Of a stretch of 64,000 nt of DNA, positions 50,640 to 63,145 are shown piece by piece. Below the pieces are notes generated by a model. It had not been told where the DNA came from, ran no database searches, and worked only from the letters and a program-made list of their open reading frames with translations. The number at the start of each line of letters is the position of its first letter. The first letter of the stretch is position 1. The translations under genes and the position numbers were made by a program. Location of the stretch: NCBI RefSeq assembly GCF_031755915.1, contig NC_083390.1, forward strand, positions 20,693,501-20,757,500, read 5' to 3'. This DNA is from Ziziphus jujuba. Lineage: Eukaryota > Streptophyta > Magnoliopsida > Rosales > Rhamnaceae.

Positions 50640-53600
50640 ACTCCTTCCCGATGTTAGGAAACTCGTCCTCGAGTTGTAAAGAAAGAGTAGGAGAGGCATC
50701 TTGAGGAAGATATGGATGGACATCGGCAACGTTGAACACTAGAGAGATGTGGAGATCAAGGTGATAAGCGTTTGGCCCAACACATTTGGAGATGACAAAA
50801 GGACCAAGTTTGCAAGGTTTCAGTTTGTTGTATGTACCGGCAGGGAAACGTTCCTTTAGTAGGTAAACCATGACTAAATCACCTTCAGTATAAGTTTTGT
50901 GGCGACGATGGGCATCCGCAGCTGCCTTATATTTGAAGTTGGCTTTCTCAATTTTATGTTGAATCTCCTTATGAAACTAGGCATAATTTTCAGTAAAGGT
51001 GGCAGCTCCTTGATGAGTTGACAAAGGGAGTGAAATGAGGTCAATGGTATTGTCGGGTATCTTTGTATACACAATGGCAAAAGGTGGAAGACCGGTGGAA
51101 CGATTGACCATGCTATTATAGGCAAATTTAACCTGTGGAAGGACAGAGTCCCACTGTTTTGGTTTGTCTAAAGCTAGACTTCGAAGCATGGTACCAAGTG
51201 TGCGGTTGACAACTTCGGTCTGGCCATCGGTTTGGGGATGGTAAGGACTGCTATACTGTAACTTGGTATCAAATTTCTTCCATAAAACTTTCCAAAAGTG
51301 GCTGAAAAATTTGACATCTCTATCGGAAGTGATGGTTTTTGGAATACCATGTAAGCGAACCACCTCACGGAAGAATAAGTGAGCTATAAAGCTTGCATCT
51401 GAGGCTTTCTTACAGGGAAGAAAGTGAGCCATTTTGGGGAAGCGATCAACAACTACAAAAATGGAATCAACTCATTTGACGGTAATTGGAAGGCCAAGGA
51501 TGAAGTCCATGGAAAGATCCTCCCAAATTGTAACAGGAGTTGGCAGAGGAGTATATAAACCAGTGATTGGGTATGCCTTTTGGCAATTTGGTAGGTGGGA
51601 CAACGGGCAACAAAAGAGGCTGTTTGGGTAGTCATTTTAGGCCAAAAGAAACTTTGGGTGATAGCCAATGTGGTCTTATCATGTCCAGCATGTGCAGCCA
51701 AGCCACCCGAATGAAGATCATTCATTATGAACTCTTGTAGTGATGTTTTAGGAATACATAATTGGTTACCTTTGAAGAGATAGCCATCTAGAATGTGATA
51801 ATCATCCATGTTGTGGTGGAGTTAGCATTGCTCCCATATGAAGGAAAAATCTTCATCTTTAGCATACAATTCCTTGAGGTAGCTGAAATATGGGAGATTG
51901 AATTTCAAAATGGTGAGGAGTGAATACCTTCGGCTCAATGCATTAGCTACAGTATTAAGGTGTAGTGGAATTTTTGAAGGAACTCAAGCCAACAAGCATG
52001 CATGTCATTAAGTTTTTTCTGTGAATTGAGATATTTAAGAGGGTGATGATCACTATGGAGAATGAAATCCTTTTGTATGAGGTAGTGTTGCCAATGATCA
52101 AAAGCACGAATGATAGCATAGAGCTCTTGTTCATAAGTGGACCATTTTTGCCGTGTTGGACGTTTTTCACTAAAGAACTCAATTGGTCGGTCTTCTTGAG
52201 TGAGGACAATTCCAATTCCCACCGTGGATGCATTGGTGTTAACTTCAAACACTTTGTTAAAATTTGGCAACGCTAGGACTGGTCCATTGGTGAGCTTATT
52301 CTTCAAAAGTTCAAAACTGTCTTGTTGTGGTTGTCTCCATTTGAAATCATCCTTCTTAAGACTTACTGTTAATGGTGCAGCTATTTCACTAAAATTCTTA
52401 ATAAACCTCCGATAGAAAGTGGCAAGGCCATAAAAACTTCTTAATTCGGAGACATTCTTGGGTGGAGGCCAATCAATTATGGCTTGTATCTTCTTGGGAT
52501 CGGTATGGATTCCTTCCTTACTGATAATGAAACCAAGAAAAAGAAGTCGGTTAGTGGCAAACTCACACTTGTGAATGCTAAGGTATAGCTTATTCTCCAT
52601 CAACACTTGTAGAACCTTTCTTAGATGAGTTAAATGGTCTTCTTTGGATTTGCTAAACACCAAAATATCATCAAAGTATACTATTACGAATTGGCCAATA
52701 AAAGGTTTGAGAATTTGGTTCATGAGTCTCATGAATGTACTTGGAGCATTGCAAAGGTCAAACGGCATCACTTGCGACTCATACAAGCCTCTCGGGTTTT
52801 GAATGCGATCTTCCACTCATTCCTTGGTCGGATTCTAATATGGTGGTAGCCACTTTTGAGGTCCAATCTGGAGAAGATGTTAAAGCCTTCAAGTTTGTCC
52901 AACATGTCTTCTAACCGTGCAATTGGGGACCTATATTTAATGGTGATTTTGTTAATGGCTCGGCTGTCCACACACATACGCCATGTTTTGTCTTTCTTTG
53001 GGACCAAGAGGGCTGGAACGGCATATGGACTAAGGCTTGGACGTACCAAGTTCTTTGACAAGAGGTCATCTACTATACCTTGAAAGATTGCATGTTCTTT
53101 AGGGCTCATTCGGTAATGGGGCAGATTTGGAAGACTTGCAACAGGAAGTAAGTCAATATTATGTTGTAGATCACGGAGAGGAGGTAATTCATTTGGAAGT
53201 TCAGTTGGTGAGAGGTCACTATATTCTTCAAGGAGTTGTTGAATGGTTGGTGGGATAGTAATGTTACTCTCTGTTGTCTCTGCATCCTTGAGAATAAGGG
53301 CAATTAAAGCATGAGAGTGGATGTACTATGAGGAACCTTGTGTAGCACTAGGAGTGTTAAGTTGGCCCAACAAGTTTTGATGTGGGTGTCTCAGCTTATC
53401 TCTGGAAGTTTTGTGTAGACCTGTTCTTGGTGGGGTTGGTGGTAAGAGGACAATTTTCTTATTATGCCAAATGAATGAGTATGTGTTTTGCCTCTCATTG
53501 TGCTACACATTTCGGTCAAAAAGCCATGGTCTCCCCAATAGTATGTGGCAAGCATCCATTCGAATTATGTCACACTCAATAATATCAATATAGTTGCTAC

Positions 53601-53830
53601 CAATAGAAAATGTGACATTACTTATTTTGGTTACTTAAATTTTGGAGTCTTGCTTAACCCAACCAATCTTGGAAGGTTCAGGATGAGGCTTAGTGGGTAA
53701 TTGTAAAGCATTAACTTATGCTTTTGAAATAACATTCTCGATGCTGCCTCCATCTATGATTACTTCACACACTTTGCCATTGATGGTGCACTTGGTTTTG
53801 AAAAGTGCATGCCGTTGGGTAGATGTGAGC
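50640..53830 (-). pseudogene. Broken pol region: protease, RT, RNase H, integrase
   Basis: Read leftwards. A retropepsin-like DGGS motif is at about 53740-53760. The RT (about 53110-52440) carries YFDD at about 52670. The RNase H-like part spans about 52250-51950. Integrase has an HHCC zinc motif (about 51730-51610) and a core with TSDRDVKF and [13 protein letters not shown] (51340-51200 region). A GPF-type module with FNVADVHPYLP is at about 50800-50700. The RT frame is shifted near 52790-52816. Frame changes also separate RNase H from integrase and the zinc motif from the core, and an in-frame stop lies at about 51470. Not capable of coding an intact polyprotein. Confidence 0.9.
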
Positions 53831-53989
53831 TTCTTGGTTGCATAGAGCATTTTCTGCAATATGCATATCATAGGCTCTCCCCCAATGTCATCCCTACTAA
53901 CCTATCAATTGCTTCTATAAATTCAGCACCCATTTCATCCCCTTCGTCACCAATGTCTTCCAATTCCTCATGCATATGCATCAATTTCC

Positions 53990-55323
53990 GTTGAGGACAC
54001 TCATTGGACCTATGTCCCAATTGATTGCATTTAAAACATTTGATTGGATATGGCCATGCATAAGGATTGGCATTTGTGGGGTGATTGGATGGTCTTGACG
54101 GTTGGTTGTAATTGGGTTGGAATAATGGTGCTTTCCCAGCAGCTTTGGTGTTCTGTTCGTGTGGTTGTTTGGAGTTGGTATGGGCAGGATATGAAGTGGA
54201 ATTGGTTGATTTATGGTGCTGTTGATATGGTCTTGGTTTATCGGAATAGAAATATGAGAGAGGTTTCCATTTGTGGGGAGGTTGGGTAGCTGAATCCGGG
54301 ACTGACAGTTGCCTTTCTACTCTGTTTGCTAAATTGACAACTGCATTAAGGTTAGCAATGGCTTAAATGGAGCTTTTCTCTAATTGGTTTTTGAAGCCCA
54401 TGGATATATTGAGCCACTTGTTGATGTTCTGTCTTTTGCAAGTTATTACGGGAGCTCAAATGAAAGAATTCAGTAGTGTAGTCATTCACAGTTCTATTAC
54501 CTTGGTGGCAACTATGGTACTGTTCATAGAGCAATTGGTCATAATCCTCTGGCAAGAATCGTGCCTTGAGCAATTGCTTCATTCGGTGCCAAGATCTAAC
54601 AGGTTCGTTTCCTTCTTTCCTTCTATTGGCTTGCAATTGCTCCCACCAAGCAGAAGCACCTCCCTTGAGCTTATAATCCACCAATTTGACCTGTTGTGTT
54701 TCAGTGATATTCATGTAGTCTAAGAATGACTTAACATTTTGAATCCAATCTAGGAAGCTTTCTATATCAATTTGGCCATCAAACATGGGCATATCAATTT
54801 TGATTTTATAATCTGTATCTCAATGTTGATTGTACCTGGGTGGAGCTCTTAGCTATCCAAAATGGTGGTTAGGGAAGGGATCTCCAAGCTTACGTCGTGT
54901 TTGGTCAAAAAGAGTTGCCTCAATGTCATCATTTGAGTCGGTGTTCGGCAATGGGAGCTGGTTGGGGTAAAAATTTTGCGGATAGTGACGTGGTGGTGGT
55001 GGATCTATTGCCAAGGGAAAATCTGATCATGGCTGGGTGTTTTGGGTTTGAATTGGTGCCGGCGGGTGGCGAGCTAGTTCTCGCTCTCTCGATCCACCAA
55101 CCAATGGTGTTAAAGGTGGTGGTGAGGTTTGTTGAAGCAATGATTGTTGGATGACTAAGGCAAGATTCTCAATCTGCTGCTCCACACCTCGGATGGCTGC
55201 CAAAATGGCCTTCGTACCCTGGTCTTCTCCAATGGTACGACTGCTCCCTTCATTGGAATTGGCCATAACAGGATTTCCGGCGATCTCCGAGCTCTGGTAC
55301 CAATTTGATGTAGGAGCTTTCAA
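53990..55323 (-). pseudogene. Broken gag region with zinc knuckle
   Basis: The fragment at 54792-54352 contains a retrotransposon gag domain (KLKGGASAWWEQLQANRR, then a YIHGLQ-type block). A CX2CX4HX4C zinc knuckle lies at about 54042-53993 (C-F-K-C ... G-H ... E-C). An upstream fragment at 55323-55027 is the N-terminal part and ends at a stop. Stops and frame changes interrupt the region at about 55027 and 54352. Confidence 0.85.
55291..55303 (-). other. Primer binding site
   Basis: TTGGTACCAGAGC, one mismatch from the TGGTATCAGAGC core typical of plant elements primed by initiator tRNA-Met, 2 nt inside the 5' LTR. Confidence 0.85.
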
Positions 55324-55779
55324 TTAAACAAGAAAAATAAATTTACCATTCACAAACAACCAGCAAAGGAAGCTGCTGGAAACTCAGCTTGGTCACCAAG
55401 CTATTTCATATGTTGAAGAAGATAAAATTGTCTACCCGAAAGGTGGCAAACTATTACATATATAAACCTAAAAATGAAAACGGTGCATGCGTTTTGAACA
55501 AGTATTCTAGAAAGATCAAAATGGTGTGTTTTTTATTTGCAGGTGCTGTTGCTGTGCTGCTGCCGAGCTACTATTGCCAAGCTACTGTGTTGTTGCCGAG
55601 ATGCTGCTGCTTTGTTGTTGCCGAGCTGCTGTTGCAGAGCTACTGTGTTGCTGCCGAGCTATGTTGCTGCCGAGCTGCTGTTGCAGAGCTACTGTGTTGC
55701 TGCCGAGCTGCGGAGCTAAGTTGCTGCCAAGTCGCCGAGCTATGCCAAGCTGCCGAGCTATGTTGCTGCACCTCCATCA
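55306..55779 (-). repeat. 5' LTR (right), 474 bp
   Basis: Begins TGATGTAGGAGC and ends CACCTCCATCA (+ strand). The GCTGCCGAG-type tandem region (about 55547-55765) is longer than in the left LTR. Cys-rich ORFs across it are translation artefacts. Confidence 0.93.
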
Positions 55780-57468
55780 ATATGTGTCCAAAACCTGCGA
55801 AAAGTTAGATTAAAAAATAGTTTACGGATCAAAATTTTGTACAACAAGTGTACAATATGTCTCAAACTTAAATTATATTAAAAATTAGTTTAAGGACCAC
55901 AGTATAATAAAATATGAATTTAAAGACTAAAATGCCAAGAAAATAAATTCAAAAGCTAAACTGTAGGAACTAACATTGCCAATTACCTTTTGTAAATACA
56001 AGTGAAAAATTCTACCCCAAGCCAAAAGGCACCTAAGAAGACATGATACATCATGATGGGAATTTGGTAAAGCTTGGTTAAATTTATAAAATTGGTTTAT
56101 TTTCAATTTCTGTTTTGCTTGCTATTTGAATATTCTATGATTCTTTAGTGTTTATTATTTTAAATCTCTTCTCCAATTGTCTAGAAGCTCTGTTTCAAGT
56201 TAAGACGAGAGACTGGAATGATGCAATTTTAGGGGTTCCATCTTTATGTAGATCTGAAAAGTTGTAGGCTTTTTACGTTTTCCCTTTTTTTTTTTTTTTT
56301 TTTTAATTTTTTTAGAGAAAGTGGTTTTAAAATTTGAATATTTTTACTTAAAATATTATTGTTAGAGCATTTTGATGACAAATGCTATTTTATAATTAGC
56401 ATTTTTAAATTTTAGCATTGGCATAATCACTTCAATGATAAATGCTAATGCTATTATCAAATTTTGGTATTCCCTTTTTTATGGCATATGCCAAAAAAAA
56501 GCATTAACAAAAATGGTGGAAGAAAAAGTATTGGGCCGAGTTCTACTCCCTTCAAATTTAAATACTTAGAAAAATTAAAAATTATATTATTTAATTATGT
56601 GGATTACATAGATTTTATTGTAATGGAGCCCACTACTAAAACTGCTTATTGTGTTTTTGCAATATGTTATTAGAGAGTACAAAAAACTCATAGATGCTGC
56701 ATTTTGGCATTGCAATGTCAAAATACAATGCCAATGATAAATGCCATTTTGTAATTAATATTTCTAAAATCTAGCATTCATATGAGCTGGTAAATATCAA
56801 TATCAATATCAAATTTTAGAATTTACTTTTCAATAATACACGCTAAGAAATTGGCATTGACAGATTATAAATATTATTAAATAATGATGGAATCTATTTT
56901 TATGAATTAAAAAGTAAAATTATAATAATTTAAATAGTAAATTAAAAAGAAAATATCAAATAGTGGTGGGCCTCATAAACTTTATAGTTTATTATAATGG
57001 TCCACTATCAGAATTTGTCAACTACACTTTTTTATTCCAAATGTGAAAAAAAAATTACAATAAAATATACAATTGGAAAGATAATAAGTACCATTTATGT
57101 CAAAATTTGGCATTGGAATGGTAAAATGCAATGGCCTTATAGATCCTCTTAGAAAGTAAAACACTCAAGAGCACGTCAGCATTCTAACAAAAAAGTCTTT
57201 TGTTAAAAGCCAAAATGTGGAACAGGAGCCTGAAAATATTACTATTAAATGATCAAACGTTCGGATACAAAATGACAATAATAGAGTGAAAATGTTGACT
57301 GCAAGTTGTTATCTCTTTAATTATATAACACATAATAAAGTGACAATGTTGACTCCTAATCTTTTTAATCAAATAAATGAGAATAAACAAAAAATAATAA
57401 ATAATTAGAAATAAACAAAGACCAACTTCTTTTTGGTGAATAAACAAGACCAAGTTGCACTCATATGT
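55780..57468. other. Left flank of P450 copy 2 (duplicated unit B)
   Basis: 55780-56187 is nearly identical to 63599-64000. About 56020-56275 is homologous to 45045-45290 (TTC5 downstream flank). A MITE-like insertion occupies 56362-57152. About 57155-57468 matches the promoter of copy 1. No gene. Confidence 0.75.
56362..57152. mobile_element. MITE-like element with GCATTT/AAATGC-rich ends
   Basis: The left end TTAGAGCATTTTGATGACAA and the reverse of the right end (TAAGAGGATCTATAAGGCCA) form an imperfect inverted repeat. Internal copies of AAATGC-CATTTTGTAATTA-type blocks occur. The element is absent at the equivalent position upstream of copy 1 and its interior has no transposase. It shares short stretches (such as ATTTGTCAA-TACACT) with 8060-8565. 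Confidence 0.55.
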
Positions 57469-57475
57469 TATAAAT
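57469..57475 (+). promoter_or_regulatory. TATA box of CYP716-like copy 2
   Basis: TATAAAT 58-64 bp upstream of the ATG at 57533, in the same context as in copy 1. Confidence 0.6.
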
Positions 57476-57532
57476 CTTCTTTATATTTAATTTCACAACC
57501 TGTTGCTTCAAAAAAAAAAATACACTTCATCC

Positions 57533-60500
57533 ATGGATCATTTCCTCTTTTCCATATTTCTAACTTTTCCATTTTTCCTTCTTGCTCTAATCTTTTACAA
57601 ATCCAAACTCCAAAACAACAAAACCAATCTTCCTCCTGGTAGTTTCGGATGGCCAATCATCGGGGAAACCTTTGCCTTCATAAACCAAGACCATGAAAAA
57701 TTTATTGGTGATAGAATGAAAAAATACTCCTCAAAGATCTTCAAAACCAACGTATTAGGCGAGCCAACAGTGGTTTTATGTGGTCTTGAGGGTCACAAAT
57801 TTGTAGCTTCCAACGAGCTCAAGCTTTTCAATGTATGGCGACCCCGATCCATGCAGAAACTCTTCCGATCTTCGTACCAAAAAGGTTCCTCCGGTGCCAT
57901 GCCAAGGCAGACGGAGAAACAAATCCAACGAGCATCGGGTTTCCTTCAAGTCGATGCTGTTGTTCACTATGTCAAAACAATGGATACTTTAGTTCAAGAT
58001 CACATAAATTCCCACTGGGTTGGTAAAAAGCAAGTTGATGCTTACCATCTTTCACAGCTACTAGTATTAACTTTAGCAGCAAGGTTCTTTTGGGGACTTG
58101 AAGACCAAGTTAGAGTTGAAAAGCTTTGCAAGTTGATGGACATCATGATGTTGGGTCTCCATGTGATTCCTTTGAATATACCGGGAACGATTCTAAACCG
58201 TGCCATGAAAGCAGCAGGGTCTGCTAGGAAAGAGATTATGGAGTTTATAAAGGAGAAAAGAGACGCTATTTCTAGTGGAGTCAAAATGAATGATATTCTC
58301 CATTTACTGATTGCTAATCCGGATGCAAGTAGTGGAAAATTCATGCCGGACAATGAAATTGCTGATAAAGTTATGGGTTTGGCGTCTGCTGCATTCAACT
58401 CACCTGCCATGACAACTGCTTTCATTGTCAAGTACCTTGGTGAAAGACCTGAAATCTGTGAGAGAGTCAGAACTGGTAATTAAATTCTACATCTTTTTTA
58501 GTTTTTATTATTATTATTATTATTTCTTTATGTATTATGTATATATTATTATTCCTCACCGAGGAATTATTCAGTACACAATGTGTATTGACATGGCATT
58601 TGAGTTGGTACACATAGCCAATTACATCATAACATGTGTATTTTAATTACATATCATATTAAAGAATTTAAATAAATAGGCAACTACATAGTTTAACGCC
58701 ATCCTTTTTTTTCCCCTTTCCATGAGACAGTTTAAATCTATCTTCTCTGTTAATAGTCTAATTCTATATCTAATCTCTAACAAGTTTTATGGATTTTTTA
58801 ATTTTTTATTCTTTTTTTTTGGTTTTTGAGAGGCCAATAAAAGAGGTGATCATTTTTTAATTTTTGTTTGGAAAATATAAAGGATCTGACTTTAACAACC
58901 AAATATACAGTGCCATAAAAGATAGTCAAAAGACTCAACATTTCCACTGCAAATTTACAGAACAGCTTCACCCTTCATTAATAGGAATCCAAAATACATT
59001 TTTTCATGACTGCCTCCACACAAACAATATTATTTCTATTATTTCTCAGTTAATATCATCTTGTTATCTTATTAGCATAATTTATTAAATGGGTTTCACA
59101 TATATTAGAAAACCATCTACAAATTTGAGAAAAGGCTTTTATGCTAGAGATGATGATCCATGTCTAAGAGGAAGTGTATAGCCTTTTTTTTTTTTTTCGG
59201 TGAATAAGACAAGTGTATAGCCTATAGAACAAAGAAGAAGATGGAAAAAAAAAAGTGGCAACTGACGGAGTGAAAGATTAATGCCGATTTGGATTTTCTT
59301 TTCTCTGATGTATCTAATAATACATGTGGCATTTTGTAAATGGTTATGTGTACTAAATCAGCAAATACACAAAAATTCCTCTTATTCACCATATATTTTT
59401 ATGTCTCCACGTATCATGCATATCTTATATTATTATTTACCATGGATTGACTATATATATATATATATATATATTTGCAAATGAAAAATTAATTTGGAAT
59501 GGATTAGGAACCTTTTTTTTTTTTTTTTTTTTCATTTTTGTATCTTCGTTTATGTTTAATCAGTAAATCTTATATGTAACTATTATAAGTTACAAGCCAT
59601 TTCATTCATAATTGCACTTTCGTCAATTCTTGTAAAAAAGATAATTCATATAGTGCATTAAAATTGTAGGTTATTCAATTTATATTGCATCTGATAAATG
59701 ATTGTTATATAGATGACATTGCGTAAAAGTTAAAGTAATTTTTTCTCATGCAAGTGGTGTGATGTTGACGGCATGGGATGTTTATGTTAAGAGCATCTCC
59801 AATTAATGGCTTCTTATCTATCTACCCGCTTTGTTCTAGGAGAGCCATGAACCCAAAAGAAATGCATGCACACTCTCTATTTATTATATATATATATATA
59901 TATATATTTATTGATCATGCACACTCTATTTCATTATCTATATATATATATATATATATATTATATTCTTTATCATTTACAATAATTTATTCTATTTTAA
60001 TATCTTAAACTTATGATTTTTTAGTTTTAAAAGTGAATGATTTATCAAATTTAAACTTCCATTTTATTATATTGTTAGTAGAATAAATGTACATTTCATC
60101 ATACAGTACATACACCAACAATATATTCAATGTTCAGTTTTAATTTAATTTTACAACACTGTCCATTACACTTGCTCTTTTTTATTTTTTTATTCTTTTA
60201 TTTCCGAACATGAAGACAAATTTGTAAATTTATAACTTTTTTTTTATAAAAAAAATAACAAAATAAAGAGCAATCATAGAGAGATGTTTCTTTATAATTC
60301 TTCTAAGCTTGTTCTTGTTCGCTTCTTTAATTCTAGCATAGTATAATTCTTCTAAGCTAGTTCTTGTTCGCTCCTTGATTCTAGCAGAGTACTCTGTTCA
60401 CCTATTTTTTGTAGGTGACTAGTTGATCATTGAACTATTATGATCATCGAGGACATTTAGTACCTGATTAATTAACATGGCAACTGAGTCAACTGATTGA

Positions 60501-60884
60501 TGCTCCTTCAGTCTCAACTGACCATACAATAATGTTCCACTAGAAAACAATTTATATAACTTTTTATAATATCCTGTCATGTGCAATTTCTACTAAATTA
60601 TAACAGAATTTAAATTATTTAATTGATAGTTCATAATGATTAACTTGCTGATCAGATATAGTACGTTGTGCTTTAGTAGATCTGATCTTTCTTTCAAAAG
60701 AGATACTACTATACTGAAAGTGGTATAAATATCTGTATAAAAATGCATTGTGGAGAAGTCGTCTGTTGCTTATGGGTGATAGCCATTTATAGCTAATAAA
60801 TTGCATAAATTATGTAAATTTGACCATTATGGATATCTATTGTCCGTCATATGGTGTTATATTTTGTCCATAATAGCGGCCTTG

Positions 60885-60916
<32 letters not shown>

Positions 60917-61992
60917 GTATATCCTAACATGACTGTTAGAATATTGTTTGAGAAACAGAACAGTTAGAGGTTGCAAGATCCAAAAAATCTGGCGAGGCAC
61001 TTAGTTGGGAGGATATACAGAAAATGAAATATTCATGGAATGTAGCACTTGAAGTAATGAGGCTTATGCCACCTCTTCAAGGGACCTTTAGAGAAGCTGC
61101 AACTGACATCGTTTATGAAGGGTATACAATTCCTAAAGGCTGGAAGGTAATTCCCATAGTTTTCTATATATATATATATATAAACAATCAGTTTCTCGCG
61201 AAGGCGGCTATTCTTTATGATCTTTATCATTAATTTTTAAATTGTTTCACATATTTGGTGATTTACGTAAATTATATAATATACTAAAATCTAGTGACGA
61301 GGGCAAAATGAATTATGTTTGGATTTATTTAAATCTAAAAAATAATTTTACATCTTAATTATTGAAATAATTCAAAAATTTAAAAATAAAATTCTAATGA
61401 AAAAACCTGACAAGATAGTTTTTTTATATATAAATATAAACATATTTGATATACCAGTTGGAAATTATTTTCTAATTTATAAAGTAATATATAATAATAT
61501 GATTAGTGTTAAGAATGATCACATCTCCAATTATGTTTTTAATTTTTGATCCTTTAATTGAGATATCACCTATACATCTTGCCATGTCAACACCAAGTTG
61601 CTAACTGTAAGCATGTGATGAGAATAGTTATATAACATAATGTATATCCAATTGTAACATATTCTTTGCCCGTGTTTATGGAATTTTTGTAGGTTTACTG
61701 GACAGTTAGCACCACAAATAAGGACCCAGAATATTATCCAGAACCAGAAGCGTTTGATCCGACAAGGTATGAAAAGCAAACTCCTCCACCTTACACAAAT
61801 ATCCCATTTGGAAGTGGACCTAGAATTTGTCCTGGAAAAGACTATGCTCGATTGCAAATTCTCGTTTTCATGCATCACGTTGTGAAAAGATTCAAATGGG
61901 AAGTAACTGATCCCAATTGCAAGATCATGGGGGGCTTGAATCCCCTTCCAATTAATGGCCTTCATGTTCGCCTCCAATCTTGCTCTGAATAA
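57533..61992 (+). CDS. CYP716-like cytochrome P450, copy 2; 3 exons, 476 aa
   Basis: Exons 57533-58475, 60959-61146 and 61693-61992 join in phases 1 and 0 and end in TAA. An N-terminal anchor (residues about 3-22) precedes the hinge [13 protein letters not shown] (33-45). The I-helix is [11 protein letters not shown] (285-295), K-helix ExxR EVMR (346-349), PERF-like FDPTRYE (398-404), and haem loop [10 protein letters not shown] with Cys423. The nearest family I recognise is CYP716, mostly triterpene oxidases (for example beta-amyrin 28-oxidation) on the ER membrane. The substrate is not predictable here. At the acid-alcohol position CYP716 usually has GGHDT; here it is AAFNS followed by Pro. 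The intact frame makes this the better candidate for the working copy. Confidence 0.88.
59791..60290 (+). mobile_element. MITE-like insertion in P450 copy 2 intron 1
   Basis: Starts GAGCATCTCCAATTAATGG, and the reverse of its end is GAAACATCTCTCTATGATTG. It is the orthologue of the insertion at 47711-48012 but longer, owing to two (TA)n expansions (about 59886-59908 and 59939-59960). Confidence 0.55.
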
Positions 61993-63090
61993 CTCTATTC
62001 ACAGTGCAAATGTGCAACCCCCAGGTCAGAGTGGAGTATGTATAATAAATAAGGGCATGTTCGTTTCTCTTGTTAGGTCAGAGTGGAGTATGTATAATAA
62101 ATAAGGGCATGTTCGTTTCTCTTTTTAGGTCAGAGTGGAGTATGTATAATAAATAAGGGCATGTTCGTTTCTCTTGTTACCTCCACCCTCTCTAGTTTGG
62201 ACTTAATATACATATATATATATATATATATATATGCTGTCTAATAGTTGAATACAATAAATTTGCCAAGTTAATAATTATTTTCTTTTTACCAAATTTT
62301 AGATGCTATTTTATTTAGTGTTAAATTTTCCTCGAGGTATGAGATAAATATAAACATTCACAATGCAACACCCAATTTGGTTTGAAGTATAGTAGCTAGA
62401 TAAGGGTGTGTTTCTTTGTCTTTGTTGCGTATTTTTTGTTTTTTTTTTTTTTTCAGCTTAATTGTTTGTCTTGTTACCTCCTACACCGCTCTTTTGGACT
62501 TGATATATAAGCTGTTTAATAATGGAATACAATAAACTGTTTAATAATTATTTTTTTTAACCGAATTTTAGATACTAATGAATAACGTGATAGTGTTAGT
62601 GTACCTACCCAACAATGTACGGAGAGATCTAATAAACAAATAAATAAATAAATAGCCCAATGTATGGAAGGAGAAATCCAAAAATAAAAAGAATAAAAAT
62701 GTGTAGACTGTATATAGAGAGACACATCCACAAGTCCATGTGATGTGCCTCGTTTATGAGAGAAAATAAAAAATGTAATCCAAAAATTCCATTAAATGTT
62801 TTGGACGGAGAAGAAAGATACAAGCAGCAAGGGAAAAGAAAATAATAAATAAATAAATGGTTTTCATTGGACGTAAAAAGAATAAATAAATACTTAACAG
62901 GGAGATTTCTACCTTTTTTGTTTTTTTTTTTTTTTGGGGTAATCAGAGCTCTTGAAAAGGACTTTGTTTGGTCTTCAAATCAGCCAGGCATTCTTGATTC
63001 CTTTTGCTACGGCCCATTAAAGCCCTCTGTTCTCCGACCCATTAACGCATTGTCATGCCTTCAGCAAAGGAAGGAATGATTTTATGTCCC

Positions 63091-63122
<32 letters not shown>

Positions 63123-63145
63123 CAAAGCAAGCAATGGTTTTCTTT
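61993..63145. other. 3' flank of P450 copy 2 and duplication junction
   Basis: Homologous to the copy 1 3' flank until about 62735. The stretch 62930-63086 is GC-richer unique DNA between poly(T) (about 62920-62935) and poly(A) (about 63090-63120). Imperfect copies of AGCAAAG-AAG-AATG flank the poly(A) at 63062 and 63121. No gene recognised. Confidence 0.55.
62023..62178 (+). repeat. 52-bp unit repeated three times in P450 copy 2 3' UTR/flank
   Basis: AGGTCAGAGTGGAGTATG begins at 62023, 62075 and 62127, an exact 52-bp period. P450 copy 1 has the unit once (from about 49474). The expansion is specific to copy 2. Confidence 0.93.

Larger units (their letters stand above)
50212..55779 (-). mobile_element. 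Ty3/gypsy LTR retrotransposon, complete in structure, coding-dead
   Basis: A 5568-bp element transcribed leftwards. LTRs at 50212-50639 (3' LTR) and 55306-55779 (5' LTR) start TGAT and end ATCA, with a 5-bp ATATG target duplication. The primer binding site TTGGTACCAGAGC (minus strand, 55291-55303) resembles initiator-tRNA-Met sites. The polypurine tract GGGAAGGAGT lies at 50640-50649 against the 3' LTR. Domain order gag, protease, reverse transcriptase, RNase H, integrase identifies Ty3/gypsy. The coding region is broken by several frameshifts and stops. The two LTRs differ by many substitutions and by repeat length, so the insertion is not recent. Confidence 0.95.

Noticed and set aside
50380..50704. 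Cys/Ala/Leu-rich ORFs (also 55389-55813 and 63298-63700) that look like a repetitive secreted peptide
   Set aside because: They are forced translations of the GCTGCCGAGCT tandem repeats inside the LTRs. Several frames are open at once and the elements' coding strand is opposite.
50212..55779. Active autonomous retrotransposon
   Set aside because: Although LTRs, target duplication, primer site and polypurine tract are intact, gag and pol carry several stops and frame changes, and the LTRs have diverged.
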